NCBI RefSeq assembly: GCF_016757755.1
Contig: NZ_CP068437.1
Coordinates: 1,240,001 to 1,304,000, forward strand
Direction of reading: 5' to 3'
DNA: 64,000 nt
Source of the DNA: Shewanella sp. KX20019
Lineage (GTDB): Bacteria; Pseudomonadota; Gammaproteobacteria; Enterobacterales; Shewanellaceae
Below are positions 1 to 7,770 of the stretch, one piece after another. Below the pieces are notes generated by a model that saw only the letters and a program-made list of their open reading frames with translations, was not told where the DNA came from and ran no database searches. The translations under genes and the position numbers were made by a program. Each line of letters starts with the position of its first letter. The first letter of the stretch is position 1.

Positions 1-2
1 GG

Positions 3-311
3 GCTGAAAAAGTGATGAACGAAACCAAAAACAGCTGCCAAACCGTGGCTGAAAACACCTCTCTCGTCACCACTAGCCTAGATGCAATGACCGACTCTAT
101 TATAGAGATAAATGATTTAGGCGGGCAAATAGCAACCGCTTCTGAGCAGCAAAGTACGGTTACTGCAGAGATAAGCCGAAATATGCACGCCATTGAAGCG
201 ATGGCTGTTGAATTATTGCAAAATGGTCAGCATACAGCGCAGAGTACCCGAAACCTTTCAGCAGCCAACGAGCAGCTTAGTATATTGGTGAGTAAATTTA
301 AGTTAGTTTAA
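3..311 (+). CDS. Methyl-accepting chemotaxis protein, C-terminal end (partial)
   Basis: The reading frame is already open at the window edge, so this is the tail of a longer gene whose start lies outside. The roughly 100 visible residues are heptad-rich and helical, with the A-T-A-S-E-Q-Q-S element typical of the distal cytoplasmic arm of methyl-accepting chemotaxis receptors, and end in a short hydrophobic L-V-S-K-F tail as many such receptors do. The hairpin tip that contacts CheA/CheW and any sensor domain lie upstream and cannot be seen. The ligand is therefore unknown. Confidence 0.85.
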   Translation, partial: AEKVMNETKNSCQTVAENTSLVTTSLDAMTDSIIEINDLGGQIATASEQQSTVTAEISRNMHAIEAMAVELLQNGQHTAQSTRNLSAANEQLSILVSKFKLV

Positions 312-472
312 TCTTCGACGGACAGGTTGATAAACCATGGTTTTAGGAAGGTTGGCGGATCACTACAATGTATGCAGAGGTGAACCGTTATCATTTCTTT
401 GAGTAGGAACTGTGGGATCTGCGGACAGTTAATGATTAAATAGCTTCAGAGTAATTGATCCGTAATACAGCC

Positions 473-892
473 ATGAATGAAGCCATTATCATCTCACTTC
501 CCTCCCTTATTCATCGAATAGGTAGGGAAACCGTCAATAGTGCTAAAGTGTTTGCTGCGCAGTATCATTGTGAGCTTAAGCGGGTGCGTCGCTCTAGAAA
601 TTGGCAACTCTCTGGTGAGGCTATCGACATTCAATCGTTTGCAAGGGATTTGAGAGCTGAGTCAATCAAAACTGGGCAACGGGAGGTAGGGGCTAATGGT
701 GAGTTTCATTATCTTATCAAAAAGATTGAAACGGCATTGCTTGGTCATGCAGATAAGCTGGAACCGCTAGCAGAAAAGCTTGCTCGCCTTATTAGTGAAA
801 ACCCCAACATCACCTTGGCCGAATTGGTGCACATCACCGATTGCCGCATGAGCGAGGCCAGAACAGCACGCTTTGATGCCGATCTTTGGTAG
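473..892 (+). CDS. Small RRF-like conserved protein (not canonical Frr)
   Basis: A 139-residue protein starting at the ATG at 473. An in-frame TTG six codons earlier is less likely. It resembles the short gammaproteobacterial proteins annotated as 'ribosome recycling factor family', but it is shorter than true Frr (about 185 residues) and I see no Frr two-domain pattern. The N-terminus reads M-N-E-A-I-I-I-S-L-P-S-L-I-H-R-I. The C-terminus, around residues 95-139, looks like a small helical DNA-binding-type segment (L-A-E-L-V-H-I-T-D-C-R-M-S-E-A-R-T-A-R-F). The gene stands alone between the chemotaxis receptor and the cold-shock gene. Family assignment is from memory and function is unknown. 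Confidence 0.6.
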   Translation: MNEAIIISLPSLIHRIGRETVNSAKVFAAQYHCELKRVRRSRNWQLSGEAIDIQSFARDLRAESIKTGQREVGANGEFHYLIKKIETALLGHADKLEPLAEKLARLISENPNITLAELVHITDCRMSEARTARFDADLW

Positions 893-1334
893 CGCCATTC
901 CAAGTTGAATCAGGGGATCTTGTTCAAAGTAGAAGTTAACAAAAAAACAAGCCTCAGCATGGCAGACTATGTTGCGGAACGAAAATACCCCTTAATGTTC
1001 TAGTTGCAAGCTACTGATTTTAAGTGTTTTTAATGGTGCAGCGGGTCGCTACAGTATCTGTTTTATTCCATATGGCGTTACAATTTTACGGCTACGACAT
1101 CTTTTTACATAAATTAAACCTTTACAATATCTCAAAGTGCTGTAAAGTACGCCTTGCTCTGGCATACAGAGTTATTAATGAAACATCAAGTAAAAGAAAA
1201 GCTTCAGATTCTGCGTTATCGTTGTATCATCTGTGTTTCCCTTAGCTTCATCGTAACATTTAATAATTCAGGCTCTCAGCACATCGCACTTTCGCGATAG
1301 ATTTATTAATTCTCAACTATATAAGGGACATAAA
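893..1334 (+). other. Gene-free stretch with the cold-shock gene leader
   Basis: No convincing gene. A short open frame at 1024-1245 has no ribosome-binding site and unlikely composition. The last part probably holds the promoter and long untranslated leader of the cold-shock gene, with a small hairpin (atcgc/gcgat) at 1283-1298 and a ribosome-binding site, aaggga, about 7 bases before the start at 1335. Confidence 0.4.
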
Positions 1335-1547
1335 ATGTCTAATTCAACTACTGGTATCGTAAAATGGTTTAACGAAGACAAAGGTTTTGGCTTCATTACT
1401 CAAGACAATGGCGGCGCTGACGTATTCGTACATTTCCGCGCTATCACTTCAGAAGGTTTCAAGACTCTTGCTGAAGGCCAAAAAGTTTCTTTCGACCTAG
1501 AGCAAGGCCAAAAAGGCCCACAAGCAGCTAACGTAGTTGCTATCTAG
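1335..1547 (+). CDS. CspA-family cold-shock protein
   Basis: A 70-residue single cold-shock domain, the usual length for CspA-type RNA chaperones. RNP1 is seen as K-G-F-G-F-I-T (residues 16-22) and RNP2 as D-V-F-V-H-F (residues 29-34), the aromatic surface that binds single-stranded RNA and DNA. The protein melts RNA secondary structure in the cytoplasm. The start is fixed by aaggga a few bases upstream. Codon use is strongly biased toward preferred codons, which suggests high expression. A chain of hairpins and a strong terminator follow the stop. I cannot say which of the several Csp paralogues this is. Confidence 0.95.
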   Translation: MSNSTTGIVKWFNEDKGFGFITQDNGGADVFVHFRAITSEGFKTLAEGQKVSFDLEQGQKGPQAANVVAI

Positions 1548-1556
1548 TTGAAAGTC

Positions 1557-1585
1557 GATTCAAATAGTTAATAGCTATTTGAATC
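1557..1585 (+). other. Perfect 11-bp hairpin in the csp 3' region
   Basis: Gattcaaatag and ctatttgaatc form a perfect 11-bp stem around a 7-base loop, directly after the cold-shock stop codon. A second, slightly imperfect stem (aattaaagagaa / ttctcttcaatt) follows before the terminator. They may stabilise the 3' end of the mRNA. Confidence 0.6.
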
Positions 1586-1628
1586 ACTTTAAATAATTAA
1601 AGAGAAGTTAAATTCTCTTCAATTATTA

Positions 1629-1660
1629 AAAAAAGCGAACCTTATGGTTCGCTTTTTTGC
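1629..1660 (+). terminator. Rho-independent terminator of the cold-shock gene
   Basis: An aaaaagcgaacc stem, a ttat loop and ggttcgctttttt with a T-run. This is a textbook intrinsic terminator, and its symmetric A/T runs would allow it to work in both directions. Confidence 0.9.
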
Positions 1661-1837
1661 GTTTAGGGGAGATAAATTTTTACCTTCCACTAATTGAACG
1701 GTTATTAGTGTCTGATTCACTATCTACAACACAACATTCGAGCCGTCGGCCAGCGTTTTATCTAGGCTATCAATGTCTGCGTGTACCTTTATCAACGAAT
1801 TCACTTTCCAGTTCTGCCAATTGCCTACAGTGATTTG

Positions 1838-1935
1838 AAACCCACCCTACGGGAAGCGCTCACGCATTCCACTTCTGCTTTGCATTGGCTCATAAGGGAA
1901 TAACCATTCTGTCGTCAATGCGCCTTGAATTGAAA
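1838..1935 (-). repeat. Decayed intergenic repeat related to the MITE at 27 kb
   Basis: Read on the minus strand, this stretch matches the interior of the repeat at 27.0 kb. Both contain caattc-aggcgc-ttnacg followed by the exact 15-mer aatggttattccctt (here 1894-1908 on the complement; there 27046-27060), and then a similar tgcaa...gaagtgg stretch. The TATACCCATCC ends of the 27-kb copy are not seen here, so this is a fragment or a relative of that element. Confidence 0.5.
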
Positions 1936-2037
1936 AGCTTGAGCGCTTCTGAATTGATTAAATACCTAATGCAATTGGTATTAGTCAGTGCTACCTAGTC
2001 GGACACTATTTTTAATAGCTAGCATTCTTTTAAGTAA

Positions 2038-2116
2038 GTCATTATGACTATTATTTGAGCTGTCTTTATGACTGCCTATGTGTCTTTAAGACACTGTGCG
2101 ACATTGTTATTTTGAC
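2038..2116 (+). promoter_or_regulatory. Cluster of NorR-type binding sites upstream of norV
   Basis: Three perfect GT-N7-AC inverted repeats occur at 2038-2048 (gtcattatgac), 2062-2072 (gtctttatgac) and 2082-2092 (gtctttaagac, inside a longer palindrome). A fourth, less symmetric match lies at 2106-2116. GT-N7-AC is the known core of the NorR enhancer sites, which occur as a set of three upstream of Escherichia coli norVW. Their place about 80 bp before the sigma-54 promoter fits NO-responsive NorR control. Confidence 0.75.
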
Positions 2117-2170
2117 ATTGATTTTCAGGCGGGTTCTCCTTTATGACTCAGTTTCAATGGATTACGTTTT

Positions 2171-2186
2171 TGGCATGGTTAGTGCT
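2171..2186 (+). promoter_or_regulatory. Sigma-54 promoter of norVW
   Basis: Tggcatggttagtgct has the GG (2172-2173) and GC (2184-2185) pairs separated by exactly 10 bases, as required for the -24/-12 elements of RpoN promoters. It lies about 50 bp before the norV start and downstream of the NorR-type sites, which is the expected layout for an enhancer-binding activator. Confidence 0.75.
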
Positions 2187-2236
2187 AATACTCAGCTTAG
2201 AAATTAAAACTTATTTAATATTTTAGGCGGTAGCAA

Positions 2237-3766
2237 ATGACAATTCATGTAAAAAACAATATTCATTGGGTCGGTCAACGAGATTGGGAAGTTCAGGACT
2301 TCCATGGTACAGAATATAAAATGACCAGAGGTACTAGTTACAACAGCTACCTCATTCGTGAACAAAAGACGGTATTGATAGATACCGTTGATCACCGCTT
2401 TAGTCATCAGTTTGTTCAAAACCTAGAGATGGAAATTGATCTCAACAGCATCGACTTTATTGTGATGAATCACGCGGAAGAAGATCACTCTGGCGCTTTA
2501 TCTGCATTGCTGGCGAAAATCCCGGGGACGCCCATCTATTGTACCGAAGCGGCGGTTGATTCTATTGTGGGTCATCACCATCACCCTGAGTGGAATTTCA
2601 ACATAGTCAAAACCGGTGACAGTGTGGATATTGGTAACGGTAAGCAACTGATTTTCATCGAAGCGCCAATGTTGCATTGGCCTGACAGCATGATGACCTA
2701 CATGACAGAAGACGCGGTTTTATTCAGTAATGATGCATTTGGTCAGCATTACTGCGATGAACATCTGTTTAACGATGAAGTCGATCAAAATGAGCTTAAA
2801 GAGCAGTGCCTACGTTATTACGCAAATATCCTTACGCCCTTTAGCAGTCTTGTCACGGCTAAGATCCATGAAGTCTTAAGTTTTAATTTACCGGTGGATA
2901 TGATTGCGACTGCGCACGGTATTGTATGGCGTGATAACCCAACGCAGATCATTCAGCAATATCTCGAGTGGGCTGATAGCTATCAAGAGGACAAAATCAC
3001 TATCTTCTACGACTCAATGTCGAACAATACTCGGATGATGGCAGATGCCATTGCTCAAGGCATACACGACGTCGATCCTGCTGTTGCGGTTAAGGTGTTC
3101 AACGTTTCTAAGCATGATAAGAACGAAATCCTTTCGCATACCTTCCGCTCAAAAGGTGTCTTGGTTGGTTCGTCGACGATGAACAATGTGATGATGCCCA
3201 AAATTGCAGGCATGCTGGAGGAGATCACCGGACTCAGATTTAGAGGCAAGAAAGCGGCTGCATTTGGCAGTTATGGCTGGAATGGTGGCGCAGTCGACCG
3301 TATCAACACTCGCTTAATGGACGCCGGTTTTGAAACTGCGATTGGCTTGAAAACCAAGTGGCGACCAGATGGTAATGCGATGCGCGAATGTCGTGACCAT
3401 GGTCGTCAAATTGCTAAACTGTGGGCTCTGCACCCTTTAACAGCTACTGCAGCGATTAATCCAATTAACGCGATAGCAAAGAAACTGGCGGCTACGCCTG
3501 CTCCAGTTGTGGAAAATAGCGATGTTGTTGAGCAAGTAGTGGCTCAACAATCAGTACCTGTTGGAGCGACTAATGACAATGTAGCTGCTCATCAGTCTGG
3601 TTGCCAACGTATGATCTGTACCGTGTGTAATTGGGTTTATGACCCCGTAAAAGGAGAGCCAAACCAAGATATTGAGCCTGGAACGGTATGGTCTGATGTT
3701 CCTGCTTATTTTCTCTGTCCTGAGTGTAACTTAGGCAAAGACGTGTTTATTGAACACAAGGTTTAG
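2237..3766 (+). CDS. norV: Anaerobic nitric oxide reductase flavorubredoxin NorV
   Basis: A 509-residue flavodiiron protein that reduces nitric oxide to nitrous oxide in the cytoplasm. The N-terminal metallo-beta-lactamase-like domain carries the diiron ligands H79-x-E81-x-D83 in N-H-A-E-E-D-H-S, then H147, D166 and H227. A flavodoxin domain (about residues 253-395) binds FMN; T-I-F-Y-D-S-M-S-N-N-T begins its phosphate loop. A variable linker leads to a C-terminal rubredoxin domain with C-T-V-C and C-P-E-C iron ligands. The length and three-domain order match E. coli NorV. norW follows at once, and NorR-type sites with a sigma-54 promoter lie upstream. Confidence 0.96.
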   Translation: MTIHVKNNIHWVGQRDWEVQDFHGTEYKMTRGTSYNSYLIREQKTVLIDTVDHRFSHQFVQNLEMEIDLNSIDFIVMNHAEEDHSGALSALLAKIPGTPIYCTEAAVDSIVGHHHHPEWNFNIVKTGDSVDIGNGKQLIFIEAPMLHWPDSMMTYMTEDAVLFSNDAFGQHYCDEHLFNDEVDQNELKEQCLRYYANILTPFSSLVTAKIHEVLSFNLPVDMIATAHGIVWRDNPTQIIQQYLEWADSYQEDKITIFYDSMSNNTRMMADAIAQGIHDVDPAVAVKVFNVSKHDKNEILSHTFRSKGVLVGSSTMNNVMMPKIAGMLEEITGLRFRGKKAAAFGSYGWNGGAVDRINTRLMDAGFETAIGLKTKWRPDGNAMRECRDHGRQIAKLWALHPLTATAAINPINAIAKKLAATPAPVVENSDVVEQVVAQQSVPVGATNDNVAAHQSGCQRMICTVCNWVYDPVKGEPNQDIEPGTVWSDVPAYFLCPECNLGKDVFIEHKV

Positions 3767-3790
3767 TTGGCGTATTTAGAGGAAGTAGTA

Positions 3791-4936
3791 ATGACAGCAC
3801 CGATTGTAATTATTGGTAGTGGTTTCGCCGCATATCAATTGATAAAAAATATCCGTAGGCAAGATAGCACTGTAGCTATTCAGGTCTTTACGGCCGATGA
3901 CGGCGATGAGTATAACAAGCCAGATCTGAGTCATGTATTTTCAAAGCAACAAGATGCAGATGCATTGATCTTGCTATCAGGTGCTGACTTTGCCGCCCAG
4001 TATCAGGTTGAGTTACTGGCCAATACTCCGGTAGAGCGAGTCGATACGCAGGCACAATGTCTCTATGCCAATGGCGATTCTTATGCTTACTCTAAACTGG
4101 TTTTTGCCACTGGGGCGAGTGCCTTTATTCCTCCGGTTAAAGGAGATTGCGCAGCAAAGATTGTTACATTGAACAGTTTATCAGAGTACCGTCGCTCGCA
4201 ATTAGAGATAAAACAGGCTGACCGCATCTTGATTATGGGCGGTGGCTTGATTGGTGTTGAATTGGCGATGGATCTGCAAACCAGTGGTAAAGAGGTGATA
4301 GTTGTAGAGCCTAATAGCCGCTTGCTTGCCAATGTCGCACCCGACTTTGTCTCATTGAAGCTGGAGCAGCCACTGCGTGACGGTGGAATGACACTCGAAC
4401 TCAATGACTATGTGACAACAATAGAATCATTCGCGGCTGAGCAAGCGTTTGTGGTGAGCACCAAGGCTGGTAAGGTGTTTGATGTTGATTGCGTTATTTC
4501 AGCTGCAGGTTTGCGTCCGAACACGCTGTTAGCGCTGCAAGCAGGAATTGAGGTCAAACACGGCATTGTGGTTGATGCGCAACTTAAAACATCTGCCAAT
4601 AATGTGTATGCATTAGGGGACTGCGCCGAGATTAATGGCAGAGTCATGGCTTACCTTCAACCTATAATCCTCAGTGCCAATGCACTGGCAAAGCAGTTAT
4701 TGGGGCAATTATCGCAGTTGAGCTTCCCGCCAATGATGGTTAAAGTAAAAACACCGACATATCCAATCCAAGTGGGTGGTAGGTTTAATACTGATTCCTC
4801 ATGGAGAGTGGCTTTTGATAAACATGGCGTGACTGCAGAAGCTTTTGATGATCAAAATAACATGACAGGTTTTGTCGTAACCGATGAAAATGCTAAGCAG
4901 GCTTTTTCGTTGCTAAGGAAAATGTCGGCGCGTTGA
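3791..4936 (+). CDS. norW: NADH:flavorubredoxin reductase NorW
   Basis: A 381-residue FAD- and NAD-dependent reductase that passes electrons from NADH to the rubredoxin domain of NorV. The FAD-binding I-V-I-I-G-S-G-F-A-A-Y motif is at the N-terminus. A second dinucleotide fold, I-L-I-M-G-G-G-L-I-G-V-E, is near residue 145, and the FAD-closing motif V-Y-A-L-G-D-C-A near residue 275. I chose the ATG at 3791 because gagga lies just before it; an in-frame TTG at 3767 directly abuts the norV stop. The gene is transcribed with norV and ends in a terminator. Confidence 0.94.
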   Translation: MTAPIVIIGSGFAAYQLIKNIRRQDSTVAIQVFTADDGDEYNKPDLSHVFSKQQDADALILLSGADFAAQYQVELLANTPVERVDTQAQCLYANGDSYAYSKLVFATGASAFIPPVKGDCAAKIVTLNSLSEYRRSQLEIKQADRILIMGGGLIGVELAMDLQTSGKEVIVVEPNSRLLANVAPDFVSLKLEQPLRDGGMTLELNDYVTTIESFAAEQAFVVSTKAGKVFDVDCVISAAGLRPNTLLALQAGIEVKHGIVVDAQLKTSANNVYALGDCAEINGRVMAYLQPIILSANALAKQLLGQLSQLSFPPMMVKVKTPTYPIQVGGRFNTDSSWRVAFDKHGVTAEAFDDQNNMTGFVVTDENAKQAFSLLRKMSAR

Positions 4937-4944
4937 TTAGCCGT

Positions 4945-4985
4945 GATAGGCCGGTTAACTAAAGTAGATTGGCCTATCTTTATTT
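4945..4985 (+). terminator. Terminator of norVW
   Basis: Gataggcc and ggcctatc form a stem around an 18-base loop and are followed by tttattttgt. Confidence 0.65.
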
Positions 4986-5051
4986 TGTCTTTACAACAAG
5001 TGGGTTTAACTTTGACGGTAAATGATTTTTCGAACACCAATAATTTTTAGG

Positions 5052-5939
5052 TTACAGGGCTTGGGGAGCAAGTAAATCAATCAGCTTTCTGCTTTTCAAA
5101 GGTATCACAGCGTTGTTTGGGTAGACTGCGTATAGCTCTGTTTTCCAAGTAAACTCTGTTAGTAAACTGACTAGCTCACCAGATTCAATGTAAGGTTCGG
5201 CAATGAAATCGAGGGTGGTAGTAATGCCTAACCCTTTAACGGCATACCCCGCGAGTAATGACTCACTTTCTAACTGAAGAAAAGGGGCTATTTCTATTTT
5301 TACCTGTTTGCTGTCGATGATAAACATCCACCGGTTTTGGGTTAGACAGTGGGTGTAATTCATGCATTTATGCTTATTTAACTCAAAAGGATCTTGAGGC
5401 GTACCGTAGCGAGAAAGGTATTCTGGCGAGGCAATAACATAGGTATTTATGTTTTTGATTTTTTTGCATCTATACGAGCTATCTTCAAGTGCGCCAATTC
5501 TTAGCACTATATCAATTTTCTCTTGAATGAGATCGCCAATTCTATTATCAAAAATAATCTCAAGTTCGAGTTCCGGATAAGTTGATAGTAGTTCGGCAAA
5601 CACGTTAGTGATGCCGTTATCAAACTCCAACACGGCAGGCATTTTTACCCGTAGCTTTCCTCTAACAATGTCTTTGCGCTCATCAATGAAGTTGTAGCAT
5701 TTATCAACGCTATCAAATATCTCAGCGCAGCGCTCGTAGAGAAATAGTCCCTCTTCGGTGAGACTAATTCGGCGTGTGGTGCGTTGAATGAGAGAGCAAC
5801 GCAGCTCATATTCTAGTTGATTTACATGTTTACTTATCACCGATTTTGACAAGCATAATTTCTCTGCTGCGGCAGAGAATGAGTTATTTGTGGCTACGCT
5901 ATAAAAGGTGGCGAGTAAGTTCAGGTTCATCGTTTTCAC
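5052..5939 (-). CDS. LysR-family transcriptional regulator
   Basis: A 295-residue LysR-type regulator. The N-terminal winged helix-turn-helix covers about residues 5-63 (F-S-A-A-A-E-K-L-C-L-S-K-S-V-I-S-K-H, then L-I-Q-R-T-T-R). A periplasmic-binding-like effector domain covers about residues 90-290. The GTG start is supported by ggag seven bases upstream; an ATG three codons later has worse spacing. The gene converges on norW, so it does not share the norVW promoter. Its own promoter faces that of the SAHH-like gene across a 259-bp gap, which makes that gene a plausible target. The effector is unknown. Confidence 0.9.
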   Translation of the reverse strand: MKTMNLNLLATFYSVATNNSFSAAAEKLCLSKSVISKHVNQLEYELRCSLIQRTTRRISLTEEGLFLYERCAEIFDSVDKCYNFIDERKDIVRGKLRVKMPAVLEFDNGITNVFAELLSTYPELELEIIFDNRIGDLIQEKIDIVLRIGALEDSSYRCKKIKNINTYVIASPEYLSRYGTPQDPFELNKHKCMNYTHCLTQNRWMFIIDSKQVKIEIAPFLQLESESLLAGYAVKGLGITTTLDFIAEPYIESGELVSLLTEFTWKTELYAVYPNNAVIPLKSRKLIDLLAPQAL

Positions 5940-6198
5940 GGCTTAACTCCTTATGCATATCGGTACAGTATCTGCTTCACTTTCTATTATTATTAATATT
6001 TATATTGTTTCTAAAGTGGAAACTCACTGGCTGGGGATAGCGAAATTTCGACTGTTAAGGATTTTATTATAATAATGTGGTTTCACCCTCTATTTTGCAC
6101 AGTATGGAAACTATAAGTTCGTAATAAGTTGATTAACGCCTTGTTATTTATCAGCGATGATTTAGCGGTCCAAAATACGTTTATATAAATGAGGCCCT

Positions 6199-7410
6199 AT
6201 GACAAATATCATCCATCCAGAGCATGACGTTGCCGATCTATCTCTTGCGCCACAAGGTAGTCGCAGAATCGCCTGGGCGCGTAACCATATGCCTATAATG
6301 CGCAGTATTATTGAACGCTTTGAGCGGGAGCAGCCATTTGCCGGATTAACTATCGGCATCTGTTTGCATGTAGAGGCGAAAACAGGGGTGTGGTTAGAGG
6401 CATTAACTAAAGGCGGAGCTAAGGTGGTTATTACGGGGTCGCCCGGATCGACTCAAGATGAAACCGCCGCAGCATTGGTTACCGATTATGGGGTGAGTGT
6501 CTATTCTCAGCGGGATGAAAATTTTGACGACCATATTCGCTATTGCCGTAAGGTCTTATCCCATGCTCCCGACATCATTGCCGACAATGGTGCCGATCTA
6601 CACGAGCTTATTTTTACTGAGACAGAATTTGCTCCGCTTAAGCATACGCTATTGGGGGCTACAGAAGAAACAACGACAGGGGCTAACCGATTGCGTGAAG
6701 ATTTCAATGCTGATCAGTTCAGCACCTTGATCATTAATGATACCCAAGCAAAACGTATCATCGAAAATAGATTTGGTGTGGGCTCATCGGTTGTCGATGG
6801 CATCATGCGTGCTACAAACGTCATGCTCCACGGCAAAAAAGTGGTGGTTATTGGCTACGGTTATTGTGGTTCAGGTACGGCGCAGCGTCTACGTGGTATG
6901 GGAGCGCACGTTACGGTAGTTGAATCAAATCCGTTATCGTTACTTGAGGCGCATATGGAAGGTTTTTACACCGCGAACCTAGAAGATGCACTGCCTGATG
7001 CCGATATGGTAGTTACCATTACCGGGCGAGACAACGTATTGCACAGTGCACACTTCAAGTTAATGCGACACAACACCATAATTGCCAATGCAGGCCATTT
7101 TCAACGTGAAATTAATATGGCTGAACTACAGGCGATGAGTGAAAGCAAAGATAAAATTCGTCCACATGTAACAGCTTACCAACTTGCAGATAAACAACTT
7201 TTTGTCCTATCTGATGCTAACTTAGTTAATCTGTCGGCTGGAGATGGCAACCCAATTGAAATCATGGATCTAGGTCTTGCGCTACAATCTTTAAGTTTGG
7301 AGCGTATCGCCATCAACCGTGGGTCATTACAATATATTCCCCAGCCAGTACCATTCGATATTGAAATGCAAGTCGCAGAACTGGCGGTTAAATATTGGAT
7401 CAATCATTGA
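6199..7410 (+). CDS. Divergent S-adenosylhomocysteine hydrolase-like protein
   Basis: A 403-residue member of the SahH/AdoHcyase fold. Recognisable parts are C-L-H-V-E-A-K-T (residues 55-62), S-T-Q-D (84-87), G-A-T-E-E-T-T-T-G (153-161), the lysine block I-N-D-T-Q-A-K (179-185) and the NAD-binding G-Y-G-Y-C-G-S-G (219-226), then N-A-G-H-F at 297-301. Compared from memory with human AHCY, the catalytic aspartate 131 is Asn130, Asp190 is Glu189, and His353 is Asn351. His55, Glu156, Lys186, Asn191 and His301 are kept. The usual C-terminal KPDHYRY tail is absent. Gammaproteobacteria like this normally use Pfs/LuxS for S-adenosylhomocysteine, so this may be a paralogue with another role. gagg lies just before the start. 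Confidence 0.8.
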   Translation: MTNIIHPEHDVADLSLAPQGSRRIAWARNHMPIMRSIIERFEREQPFAGLTIGICLHVEAKTGVWLEALTKGGAKVVITGSPGSTQDETAAALVTDYGVSVYSQRDENFDDHIRYCRKVLSHAPDIIADNGADLHELIFTETEFAPLKHTLLGATEETTTGANRLREDFNADQFSTLIINDTQAKRIIENRFGVGSSVVDGIMRATNVMLHGKKVVVIGYGYCGSGTAQRLRGMGAHVTVVESNPLSLLEAHMEGFYTANLEDALPDADMVVTITGRDNVLHSAHFKLMRHNTIIANAGHFQREINMAELQAMSESKDKIRPHVTAYQLADKQLFVLSDANLVNLSAGDGNPIEIMDLGLALQSLSLERIAINRGSLQYIPQPVPFDIEMQVAELAVKYWINH

Positions 7411-7555
7411 TATAGCACTGTGTCCCCTCTGGTTTCAAAGGGGGCAAGCTGTATCTTACCTTGAGGTCGTTTAGACAATATGTCGCGAGGCTTTTTTTGT
7501 GAGGCCGAGCCGCGAAGCTAGGTTATTGTTAGTCTATTTATGACTTCGTCTGTAA

Positions 7556-7576
7556 GTGAGCCGGCAATCGGCTCAC
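7556..7576 (-). other. Hairpin between convergent genes
   Basis: Gtgagccg and cggctcac form a perfect 8-bp stem with a 5-base loop between the ends of the SAHH-like gene and the small minus-strand gene. There is no clear T-run on either side, so its role as a terminator is uncertain. Confidence 0.4.
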
Positions 7577-7581
7577 CAGCG

Positions 7582-7770
7582 TTATATTAGCCTGCTTGCA
7601 ATATGGCTTAAATGTGTTTCCAGCTCATCTTCCGTTTTAGGAAGTGAATTGAGTTCGAATGAGAGTGGCTTGCTGCCATTGAGCATGAATACTGAGCTTG
7701 CACCATGATCATAGTGGAACCATTTTCCGTTGACGCAAAGATCAGTATAACAATTTGGTAGTAGTTCCAT
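7582..7770 (-). CDS. Small hypothetical protein (62 aa)
   Basis: A 62-residue, slightly acidic soluble protein that I do not recognise. It is supported by agaggtg placed about five bases before the ATG and by a plausible composition, with beta-like W-F-H-Y-D-H-G-A-S-S-V-F-M-L near residues 18-30 and a helical C-terminus. It converges on the SAHH-like gene. A perfect Fnr-type palindrome about 140 bp upstream suggests anaerobic control. No function is proposed. Confidence 0.5.
   Translation of the reverse strand: MELLPNCYTDLCVNGKWFHYDHGASSVFMLNGSKPLSFELNSLPKTEDELETHLSHIASRLI

Noticed and set aside
1024..1245. Open frame of 73 codons before the cold-shock gene
   Set aside because: No ribosome-binding site, low-complexity unlikely protein, and it lies in the probable csp promoter and leader region.
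2237..4936. Idea that the LysR gene at 5052-5939 is the norVW regulator
   Set aside because: It converges on norW, and the norV promoter carries NorR-type sites and a sigma-54 element, which LysR proteins do not use.
6199..7410. Calling the protein a normal ahcY and giving it that symbol
   Set aside because: Three catalytic-site positions differ from the functional enzyme in my alignment, so the activity is in doubt and the symbol would mislead.
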